Assembly (NCBI GenBank): GCA_964460345.1
Contig: CAYWRO010000071.1
Coordinates: forward strand, 1 to 17,914
Direction of reading: 5' to 3'
Source: CAYWRO01 sp964460345
Lineage (GTDB): Bacteria; Planctomycetota; Phycisphaerae; Phycisphaerales; UBA1924
Length of the DNA: 17,914 nt
Part shown: positions 1 through 6,050 of the stretch, in pieces
How positions within the stretch are numbered: the stretch's first letter is position 1
Layout: each line of letters starts with the position of its first letter
Notes under the pieces: generated by a model
Database searches by the model: none
What the model saw: only the letters and a program-made list of their open reading frames with translations
What the model was told of the DNA's origin: nothing
Program-made: the position numbers and the translations under genes

Positions 1-2
1 TC

Positions 3-1367
3 GCCGCCCGCGGCCTCATGATGTACGGCCAGATGACGGCCGGGTCGTGGATCTACATCGGCACGCAGGGCATCCTGCAGGGGACGTACGAAACGTTCGC
101 GGAGTGCGCGCGGCAGCACTTCGGCGGGGCGCAGGGGGACGGCACGCTCGCCGGCCGCCTGTGCGTGACGGCGGGCTGCGGCGGCATGGGCGGCGCGCAG
201 CCGCTGGCCGTGACGATGAACGGCGGGACGTGCCTGATCGCCGACGTCGACCTGTCGCGCCTCAACCGCCGCGTGCGCGACCGGTACCTTGACGAGATCA
301 TCCACGACATCGACCTGGCGATCGACCGCGCGGTGCAGCTTGCCGACGACCGCCAGGCGCGTTCCATCGGCGTGGACTGCAACGCCGTGGAGTTGCTCGA
401 TCGTCTCATCGACCGCGGCGTTGCGCCGGACGTCCTGACCGATCAGACCAGTGCCCACGATCCGCTCACCGGGTACGTCCCCCTCGAGATGACCGCCCAG
501 GAGGCGGACCTCTACCGCCGGCGCTACCCGCAGCAGTACACGCGCCTGTCGCTGGCCACGATGGAGCGGCATGTCCGCAACATGGTCGAGCTCCAGGAGC
601 GCGGGGCGGTCACGTTCGACTACGGCAACAACATCCGCCAGCGCGCCCACGACCACGGCTTCGAGCACGCCTTCGCTTTCCCGGGCTTCGTGCCTGCGTT
701 CATCCGCCCGCAGTTCTGTTTGGGGCGCGGGCCCTTCCGCTGGGTCGCCCTCTCCGGCGATGAACGCGACATTTACACGACCGATCACGAACTGCTCCGT
801 CTCTTCCCGGAGGATGAAGCGCTGCGGCGGTGGATTCTCGGCTGTCATGCCAATCCCGATGCGCTTCTGGCCGGCGACGTCGACAACTGCGCGCCGCGGT
901 TCGACTTCCAGGGCTTGCCGGCCCGCATCTGCTGGCTCGGGTATCGCGAGCGCGACCGCGCGGGGGCGCTCTTCAATGGCCTCGTGAAGGACGGCCGCGT
1001 CAGCGCCCCGATCGTCATCGGCCGCGATCACCTCGACTGCGGCTCGGTCGCGAGTCCGAACCGCGAGACGGAGGCGATGCTCGACGGCACCGACGCCGTG
1101 AGCGACTGGGCTTTGCTCAACGCGATGGTGAACGTCGCCGGCGGCGCCTCGTGGGTGTCATTCCATCACGGCGGCGGCGTCGGCATCGGCTACAGCCAGC
1201 ACGCCGGGCAGGTGATCGTCGCCGACGGCACCGAGGCCGCCGCGCGCCGGCTCGAGCGCGTGCTGACCAACGACCCGGCGATGGGAATCTTCCGCCACGT
1301 GGATGCGGGGTACGACGAGGCGATCGCGTGCGCCCGCGAGCGCGGGGCGGATGTGCCGATGCTGTAA
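3..1367 (+). CDS. hutU: Urocanate hydratase (urocanase), 5'-truncated by window edge
   Basis: This is the C-terminal roughly 80% of urocanase, which converts urocanate to 4-imidazolone-5-propionate in cytoplasmic histidine degradation with tightly bound NAD+. The reading frame is open from base 3, so the start lies upstream of the window; the first Met at 18 is internal, because MYGQMTAGSWIYIG is a conserved inner segment of the family. The NAD-binding glycine loop reads GCGGMGGAQPLA (the family usually has GLGGMGGAQP). The PROSITE-type signature FQGLPARICW is complete, with the active-site Cys in RICW. The C-terminus also fits: SFHHGGGVGIGYSQHAG, then VLTNDPAMGIFRHVDAGY and PML at the end. 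About 455 residues are present against a usual 550-560. No other hut gene is in the window; a hut operon could extend upstream. Confidence 0.97.
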   Translation, partial: AARGLMMYGQMTAGSWIYIGTQGILQGTYETFAECARQHFGGAQGDGTLAGRLCVTAGCGGMGGAQPLAVTMNGGTCLIADVDLSRLNRRVRDRYLDEIIHDIDLAIDRAVQLADDRQARSIGVDCNAVELLDRLIDRGVAPDVLTDQTSAHDPLTGYVPLEMTAQEADLYRRRYPQQYTRLSLATMERHVRNMVELQERGAVTFDYGNNIRQRAHDHGFEHAFAFPGFVPAFIRPQFCLGRGPFRWVALSGDERDIYTTDHELLRLFPEDEALRRWILGCHANPDALLAGDVDNCAPRFDFQGLPARICWLGYRERDRAGALFNGLVKDGRVSAPIVIGRDHLDCGSVASPNRETEAMLDGTDAVSDWALLNAMVNVAGGASWVSFHHGGGVGIGYSQHAGQVIVADGTEAAARRLERVLTNDPAMGIFRHVDAGYDEAIACARERGADVPML

Positions 1368-1546
1368 GCAGACCCGGCCGCGAGACACGTTGCGGTGTCC
1401 CTTCGCAACCGTGCCGGCTGCGCCTCGTACCTCTTTCTTGAACCCAGGAGCGCGACGACGTCAGCGCCTCTCAGCGCAGACTTGCCGGAGCGCGTGACGC
1501 ACCGCGAGTCAAGGGCGCGCTTCGTCGCCCGCGTGGAGGAAAGGTC

Positions 1547-1753
1547 GTGCGAGACGCCGGACGCTGGATCGCTGTGGCCGCAAGATTTCTGGTTGTCGGC
1601 GTGATCGCGGCCGCAGCGTTGTTCGTGCTGGCCAGGGTCTTCCTGCCGCCGTCAATATTCGAACAAACGTGGACCGCCATCGCCATCTGGGCGGGCGGAA
1701 TGCTGCTCGGCCTGCTCGAAGCCTTCAGATGGTGCAAACGTAAGAACCGCTGA
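1547..1753 (+). CDS. Small two-helix membrane protein, function unknown
   Basis: A 68-residue protein I do not recognise. It starts at a GTG preceded by a strong purine-rich ribosome-binding site (GGAGGAAAGG, 1535-1544), which is the main reason to call it real. A basic N-terminus is followed by two hydrophobic stretches, about residues 8-29 and 39-57, separated by a short polar loop, and a basic tail (WCKRKNR). This fits a hairpin inner-membrane protein with both ends in the cytoplasm. It lies 179 bp after hutU on the same strand and converges with the tatA-like gene 42 bp downstream. No catalytic motif is visible. Confidence 0.6.
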   Translation: MRDAGRWIAVAARFLVVGVIAAAALFVLARVFLPPSIFEQTWTAIAIWAGGMLLGLLEAFRWCKRKNR

Positions 1754-1795
1754 GCGGCAGATCGCGCTCGGCGGCAAGTGACCCCGCCCCGCCCC

Positions 1796-2131
1796 TTACT
1801 CTTCCACGGCCTCGCCGCGCTTCACCCGCGCATCTTCCCCCTCGGCGTTCACCGGCGGCTTGAAGGTCGAGGAAGACTCCGGCAGCGAGCCGCCCCCCGC
1901 GCCGCTCATCGCCGCGCGCCCGGTCGCGGGTTTGCTGGACTCTTCCTCGATCTCGTCGCCGATGTCCTTGAGCCCGCGCTTGAACTCGACGATCCCCTTG
2001 CCGAGCGAGCGGCCGACCTCCGGCAGGCGGCGGCCGAAGATGAGCAGGCCGATGCCCAGGATCAAGAGCATCTCCCACGTGCCGATGGGGCCGAACAGCG
2101 CGAGCGTCGGGGTCATCAGGTCAGGCGTCAT
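1796..2131 (-). CDS. tatA: Sec-independent translocase subunit TatA/TatE family
   Basis: A 111-residue TatA/B-type protein, the pore-forming or recruiting component of the twin-arginine pathway that exports folded proteins across the cytoplasmic membrane. It has the family layout: a short periplasmic N-terminus, one membrane helix (about residues 20-33, MLLILGIGLLIF), the hinge FGRRLPEVGRSLG, an amphipathic helix (GKGIVEFKRGLKDIGDE) and an acidic, Ser/Pro-rich disordered tail. Gly after Phe and the FGxxxLPxxG pattern are diagnostic. The start is the Met at 2131 or the Met five codons later at 2116; neither has a clear Shine-Dalgarno site, but a TATCAT -10 box ends 5 bp before the first ATG, suggesting leaderless translation. 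TatB cannot be fully excluded, though its length and hinge favour TatA. No tatC is nearby. Confidence 0.9.
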   Translation of the reverse strand: MTPDLMTPTLALFGPIGTWEMLLILGIGLLIFGRRLPEVGRSLGKGIVEFKRGLKDIGDEIEEESSKPATGRAAMSGAGGGSLPESSSTFKPPVNAEGEDARVKRGEAVEE

Positions 2132-2136
2132 GTCGC

Positions 2137-2142
2137 ATGATA
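2137..2142 (-). promoter_or_regulatory. Candidate -10 box (TATCAT) for tatA, leaderless arrangement
   Basis: On the minus strand TATCAT is followed by five bases (gcgac) and then the ATG at 2131. With transcription starting 6-7 bases after the -10 box, the first base of the RNA would be at or next to the A of the start codon. No Shine-Dalgarno site is present. No convincing -35 box was seen. Confidence 0.4.
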
Positions 2143-2206
2143 GGCGGGCCTTCCCCCCGCCGTGGATGGTCTCGCGGGTTCGGGCGACCGCCGGCGGCGG
2201 CCCGAC

Positions 2207-3109
2207 TTACGGCGTGAAGATGCGCTCCGGGTTGGCGTAGACGGTCGGCCCGCCGTGGCTGTTTTCTCTATCGACCTTGCCCGGATCGTTGCTCCCGCCG
2301 AGCGCGCGGGGGAACTTCGTTCCCTCGAGGCCCGTCACGTGCCCATCGGCGAAGAGCGCGTTGGCCCGGCCTCCTTCGCCGAGGGCCTTGCCGCCGGGAT
2401 GGCGGTAGCCGATGCGGCAGTTGGTGTCGCCGATGCGGTTGTTGCGCTGGCGGCCGGCGTAGATCCCATCCGCCGCGGCGATGAGCGAACTCGGGCGGAT
2501 GAAGGCGGACTGCCGCGTGAGCCGGATCGAGAGGCCGTTCGTGCCGGGGCCGTACCCGACCGAGCCGGTGAAGTACAGGTCCGGCACGACGGGCTTGACG
2601 CCGCCGATCGGGTTGTCGCCGTTGATCCAGTACGCCACGCGGACGGGCTTGGTGAAGTTGCGTTCCGGGATCTCGACCGTCTCGAAGCCGCTGCCCGTGC
2701 GGATCGCCGGCCAGTCCATCCACCCCTGGGGGTTATCGGGGTCGTTGCCGGTCTGTCCGGCGAGCACGCCCGGAACGTCCTTGGCATCCGGGCACGTGAA
2801 GGGTGACTTTTTGAGCGTCTGCCGGCCCGCCCCCTGCATGTACCCGTCGCGGTCGAGGATCGGTCCCCACCCATCCAGGGGAACACCGGCCCCGCTCGTT
2901 CCCGTCATGTTGTAGCTCGGAACGACGGCCTCCGCGTGATCGGCGCTGTAGGCCTCCATCGCCTGTCCGACGCTGCGGAGCTGGGCGGCACAGACCGTGG
3001 CCCGCGCGGACCGGCGGGCGGCCCCCAATGCGGGGAGGAGAATCGCCGCCAGCAGGGCGATGATGGCGATGACGACGAGCAGTTCGATGAGTGTGAAGGC
3101 CGTGCGCAT
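2207..3109 (-). CDS. Type II secretion-type pseudopilin (prepilin N-terminal cleavage/methylation domain)
   Basis: A 300-residue pseudopilin-like protein of the large planctomycete family with a prepilin N-terminus. The leader is very short (MRTA), followed by FTLIELLVVIAIIALL, the hydrophobic helix recognised by prepilin peptidase. Ala rather than the usual Gly precedes the cleavage site, and the Glu at +5 needed for assembly is present. The globular part contains YFTGSVGYGPG and, near the C-terminus, HPGGKALGEGGRANALFADGHV, matching the His-rich/FADGH motif typical of this family. The start at 3109 is chosen because the signal begins there and AGAAGGGA lies just upstream; the longer open frame to 3217 has no signal. 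It is probably exported and anchored in the inner membrane or a pseudopilus. The substrate and role are unknown. It stands alone with its own promoter-like sequence. Confidence 0.9.
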   Translation of the reverse strand: MRTAFTLIELLVVIAIIALLAAILLPALGAARRSARATVCAAQLRSVGQAMEAYSADHAEAVVPSYNMTGTSGAGVPLDGWGPILDRDGYMQGAGRQTLKKSPFTCPDAKDVPGVLAGQTGNDPDNPQGWMDWPAIRTGSGFETVEIPERNFTKPVRVAYWINGDNPIGGVKPVVPDLYFTGSVGYGPGTNGLSIRLTRQSAFIRPSSLIAAADGIYAGRQRNNRIGDTNCRIGYRHPGGKALGEGGRANALFADGHVTGLEGTKFPRALGGSNDPGKVDRENSHGGPTVYANPERIFTP

Positions 3110-3132
3110 GGAATCCCTTCTGGATACACAGC

Positions 3133-3161
3133 AGGGTACTGGCGCGGTCGGCGCGGTGCAA
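3133..3161 (-). promoter_or_regulatory. Sigma-70-like promoter of the pseudopilin gene
   Basis: On the minus strand TTGCAC (3156-3161) and TACCCT (3133-3138) are separated by exactly 17 bases. The -10 box ends 23 bp before the start codon, leaving room for the AGAAGGGA ribosome-binding site. This is the best-formed bipartite promoter seen in the window, judged by eye. Confidence 0.5.
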
Positions 3162-3229
3162 CGCGATTCTGATCTGCCAATGCCGCCGCGCTGGTCGACG
3201 GCGCGGGCGGGGAGCAAGCTCGCCCGCGC

Positions 3230-3396
3230 GCTCGCGGCCCGGACGCGTGCGCTGACGATCGTTGCGAGCGTGCGCGCCCGGTGCGCCCGTGCTGCCGCCG
3301 ACCGAGCGTGCGCTGCCGCGCGCGAAGCCCGCGTTCACGCTGCGCGCGCCTGTGCGCGCAGGCTGCGCGCCCGTGCGCGCGCGGCGCGCGCACAGG
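3230..3396. repeat. GC-alternating, repeat-rich non-coding tract
   Basis: This fills most of the 360-bp gap between the pseudopilin start and the end of the phosphatase-cytochrome gene. It is dominated by alternating G/C and T/G-C/A runs. Arms CCTGTGCGCGC (3349-3359) and GCGCGCACAGG (3386-3396) form an 11-bp perfect inverted repeat, and the loop itself contains a second CTGCGCGCCC-GTGCGCGCGC block resembling the left arm. Open frames across it have biased Arg/Ala composition and no ribosome-binding site, so I treat it as non-coding. Confidence 0.55.
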
Positions 3397-3469
3397 TCCG
3401 CATCTGTTATTCGCACGCTGAAAGTGTTTTTATCGGGCCGCGCAAAAGTTGCTCGCGCGGGGCGATGGC

Positions 3470-4471
3470 TCACCGCCGCTTGTTGCGGTACTCGGCGTGG
3501 CAGCCCTTGCAGGAGGCGTCGATCAACTTGTAGTGGGCGTTCAGGGTCTCGGCGGACTCGCCGGCGATGATCCCCTCTTCGAGGGCCGAGGCGACCTTCA
3601 CGGCCTCAAAAAGCCGCCGGATGTGGTCCTCGCCCATCTCCTGGGCCCGTTCATCTTCCGCGGCGAAGCGGAAGTTGTCCGTCAGGCGGCCCGCCTCGGC
3701 GGCAGGCACCAGATCCGGGTGGTCCGGCGGCACGGTCCAGCCGGCGAAGCGGATGTCGCCGAGGTGATCGAAGGCCTGCTCGATCTCCACCATCGCCGCG
3801 ACGATTCCCTCGGCCCGCTGGTGTTCGGGAAAGTCGCTCGGCGCGGCGTCAAGCTCCGTCTTCGTCGCCGCATCGGCCTCCATGACGCAGGCGTACAGCC
3901 CCGCGTAGCTGTCGGCGGTCCCCGCGGTCTTCATAAAGGCCACGGCCTCCGCCGGGCTGACCAGGCCGAGGTTCACCGCGGCCGCCGCCGCCGCCGCGGG
4001 CCCTCGGTGCTTGCCGTGGTGGCAGTGGATGTAGACCGGCCCCGGCAGGTCGCGGATCGCGCGGGCGATGGCGAGCTGCTGCTCGGGCGTGACCTCGGCG
4101 TAGGTGATCGGGATGTGGACGTAGCGCATGCCGCGCGCTTTGGCACGCTCCAGGTCCGGGGCCGCGCCGTCGACGGAGATGACCGTCTTGACGCCGAGCG
4201 CGGCGAGCTCGTCGAAGCCGGCGTCTCCCTCGGGGACCGCGCCGCTGATGAGGTGCTCGCTGACGTGGTGCACGTTGTGCAGCGCGTGGTCATCGTGCTC
4301 GCCGGCCTGCGATGCGGCCGCCGCCGGCGCGGCAGGGGCGTCGCTCGCGCCCGCCCGGGCGGGTCCCGCGCCTGGCCCCGAGCCCCCGCAGGCTGTCAAG
4401 GCGCTCGCCGCCACGGCCAGGCTCGCCGCGATGGTGGTTTTCCGCACGATTGAATGCAACACGATCAACAC
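3470..4471 (-). CDS. Lipoprotein: Cys-X5-Arg phosphatase-fold domain fused to class II c-type cytochrome
   Basis: A 333-residue predicted lipoprotein. A signal peptide ends in the lipobox LTAC (Cys28), followed by an Ala/Gly/Pro linker. A His-rich segment (six His in residues 59-73) leads into a dual-specificity-phosphatase-like domain, about 68-185: SEHLISGAVPEGDAG, LGVKTVISVDG, YVHIPITY and the P-loop HCHHGKHR (Cys150 to Arg156, Cys-X5-Arg). The Ser/Thr that normally follows the Arg is Gly. The C-terminal part, about 190-333, is helical and ends in CKGCH (Cys321, Cys324, His325) eight residues before the end, the placement seen in cytochrome c' / c556 proteins. It is expected outside the cytoplasmic membrane with covalent haem. 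The start is uncertain among GTG 4471, TTG 4468 and GTG 4462; GGAGGG lies just upstream. It is divergent from the next gene. Substrate unknown. Confidence 0.85.
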   Translation of the reverse strand: MLIVLHSIVRKTTIAASLAVAASALTACGGSGPGAGPARAGASDAPAAPAAAASQAGEHDDHALHNVHHVSEHLISGAVPEGDAGFDELAALGVKTVISVDGAAPDLERAKARGMRYVHIPITYAEVTPEQQLAIARAIRDLPGPVYIHCHHGKHRGPAAAAAAAVNLGLVSPAEAVAFMKTAGTADSYAGLYACVMEADAATKTELDAAPSDFPEHQRAEGIVAAMVEIEQAFDHLGDIRFAGWTVPPDHPDLVPAAEAGRLTDNFRFAAEDERAQEMGEDHIRRLFEAVKVASALEEGIIAGESAETLNAHYKLIDASCKGCHAEYRNKRR

Positions 4472-4571
4472 AACCCTCCAACGCTCAGGGAAACACGCGC
4501 CATGCTACGGGCCGGTCGCACCGCACGCCGGCCCAAGGCCCCTCCTGACCCCCGCCTCCTGTTTCGCGATA

Positions 4572-4600
4572 CCGCCGCCTTCCGTGGGCGGTTGCGGCGG
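4572..4600. repeat. Inverted repeat in the divergent intergenic region
   Basis: CCGCCGC (4572-4578) and GCGGCGG (4594-4600) form 7-bp arms around a 15-base loop, inside the 238-bp gap between two divergent genes. The gap also has isolated -10-like hexamers: TAGCAT on the minus strand (4502-4507) and TACAGT on the plus strand (4637-4642), both without a convincing -35 box. The hairpin could be an operator or RNA structure, or chance in GC-rich DNA. Confidence 0.3.
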
Positions 4601-4709
4601 GAGGAGCCGGAGGCGGGGAGGGCCGGTTCGCGGCCCTACAGTTTGCCCCGGGTGCGCTCTCAGCGCCTCGCGGAAGGCCACAACGAGGGCAGGGGCGAGG
4701 AGGATCGTG

Positions 4710-5915
4710 ATGGGCGGATGCGCAAGCGACTGCGGCTGCGGAAAGAAAGGACAGCGGCGCTTCGGCGGGCGCCTGCTGGTCGTCGGGCTTGTCGTCGGCA
4801 TCATCGCCGGCGGCGCGCTGGTCGCGTGGATCGCTTTCGCCAGCGCCAGGCGAGAAAGCGTGCACATCGTCCGCGCCGCGCAGCAGACCGAAACCGCGCC
4901 AGGCGGCGGCGCCGAGGCTTCTCTGATCCAGCGCGACTTCCACCGCTTCGGGTTGCGCGAGGCGAAGCCGAAGCCGGAGGGCGCCATCCGGCTGGCCAAC
5001 TACAACCTGCTCAATCTCTTCGATGAGGTCGACGACCCGGCGTACTTCGGGCGCAATGAAGACATCGACGACGCCAAGCCGCGCGCGGAGCGAGCCGCGC
5101 TGGAAAAGGCGATCCGCACGATCGACGCCGATGTGCTCGCCCTCCAGGAGATCGAGAGCAAGGCGGCCCTCGAATGGTTCATCGGCGAACACCTGGCGGA
5201 CATGGGGTACAAGTACATCGAGTCGATCGACGTCGGCGACGGCCGCGGAATCGAGCAGGCGGTGCTGAGCCGCTTTCCGATCGTCGAGGCGGAAGTCTGG
5301 CCGGGGGAGGAACTCGGCGGCATCCACCCGGACAAGTGGGGAAGCGGCAAGAACTGGGAGGCGGGCAAGCCGATTCGCTTCCGGCGTTCGCCCTTGCGCG
5401 TGACGGTGCAGCTTCCGGCGGCGGAAGGGGACGATGACGGCGAGTACGACCTCACGCTCTTCATCCTCCACCACAAGAGCGGCGGCCCCGGCGGCTACTG
5501 GAGAGAGAAAGAGGCGGCGCGGATCGTCGAAAAGGCCGCCGAAGCGCTCGCGGCGGACCCCGACGCGAACATCGCGATCCTCGGCGACTTCAACTGCCAG
5601 CCCGGCGAAGCGCCCTTCGAGATGTACACGAAGGCCGGCTTCGTCAGCGCCCTCATGGAGGCCGCGGCCGCGAGCGGCGGCGCGACCGGCGAAGACGGCC
5701 GCCACAACCCGCAATGGGTCACGCACGAAAGCGGCCGCATCATCGACCACATCCTCGTGAACGCGAACCTGGAGCCGGAAATCATCGACGGCTCGGCGTT
5801 CGTCTTCGGCACGCCGGCGCGCCCGGCGGGCAGCGACTGGCGCACCACGCCGCCGCCGCCCGGGTTCGCCTCGGACCATTACCCGATCGTCATCGATCTG
5901 ATGCCGAAGGACTGA
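4710..5915 (+). CDS. Membrane-anchored endonuclease/exonuclease/phosphatase (EEP) family protein
   Basis: A 401-residue protein of the EEP (DNase I-like) fold, metal-dependent phosphodiesterases acting on DNA, phospholipid or sugar-phosphate substrates. The N-terminus is a short Cys-rich segment (CASDCGCG), then one membrane helix (about 22-45). The catalytic set is complete: Asn99 in LANYNLLNLFD, Glu147 in LALQEIES, the HHKSGG loop (His254/255), Asp293 and Asn295 in LGDFNCQPGE, Asp346/His347 in IIDHILVN, and Asp389/His390 in FASDHYPIVID. The start at 4710 is chosen for GAGGAGG six bases upstream (GTG at 4707 is the alternative); the longer upstream open frame is composition-driven. Topology is probably N-in with the nuclease domain outside, so an extracytoplasmic substrate is likely but not proven. 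It is divergent from the phosphatase-cytochrome gene. Confidence 0.93.
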   Translation: MGGCASDCGCGKKGQRRFGGRLLVVGLVVGIIAGGALVAWIAFASARRESVHIVRAAQQTETAPGGGAEASLIQRDFHRFGLREAKPKPEGAIRLANYNLLNLFDEVDDPAYFGRNEDIDDAKPRAERAALEKAIRTIDADVLALQEIESKAALEWFIGEHLADMGYKYIESIDVGDGRGIEQAVLSRFPIVEAEVWPGEELGGIHPDKWGSGKNWEAGKPIRFRRSPLRVTVQLPAAEGDDDGEYDLTLFILHHKSGGPGGYWREKEAARIVEKAAEALAADPDANIAILGDFNCQPGEAPFEMYTKAGFVSALMEAAAASGGATGEDGRHNPQWVTHESGRIIDHILVNANLEPEIIDGSAFVFGTPARPAGSDWRTTPPPPGFASDHYPIVIDLMPKD

Positions 5916-5979
5916 CCAAACCCGCGTGCGAAGCGCGCGAAAGGTCGCACCGTGGTGTGTGCGGCAGTGTTCCAGTCAA

Positions 5980-6040
5980 CATTCGTCATTCGTCATTCTT
6001 CATTCTTCATTCGTCATTCATCATTCGTCATTCATCATCC
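5980..6040. repeat. Heptanucleotide tandem repeat, eight CATTCNT units
   Basis: Eight exact 7-bp units follow each other from 5980 to 6035 (CATTCGT twice, CATTCTT twice, then CGT, CAT, CGT and CAT endings), with a degenerate remainder. Only the sixth position varies. The tract is AT-rich in a GC-rich setting and ends 10 bp before the PrpD-family start codon. Confidence 0.9.
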
Positions 6041-6050
6041 GAGCACAACC

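Noticed and set aside
1368..1546. Possible gene or RNA between hutU and the small membrane protein
   Set aside because: Short overlapping frames lack start signals and no hairpin, tRNA or riboswitch pattern was recognised.
3438..3460. CCGCGC/GCGCGG hairpin as terminator of the phosphatase-cytochrome gene
   Set aside because: In the direction of transcription it is followed by CCCGATAAAAACAC, an A run rather than a T run, and the stem is only 6 bp.
4128..4709. N-terminal extension of the EEP frame
   Set aside because: It overlaps the opposite-strand phosphatase-cytochrome gene and has low-complexity Pro/Ala/Arg composition; the ribosome-binding site and membrane anchor support the start at 4710.
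4485..5879. 464-residue minus-strand frame opposite the EEP gene
   Set aside because: Antisense shadow of a complete catalytic EEP domain; no ribosome-binding site or recognisable domain.
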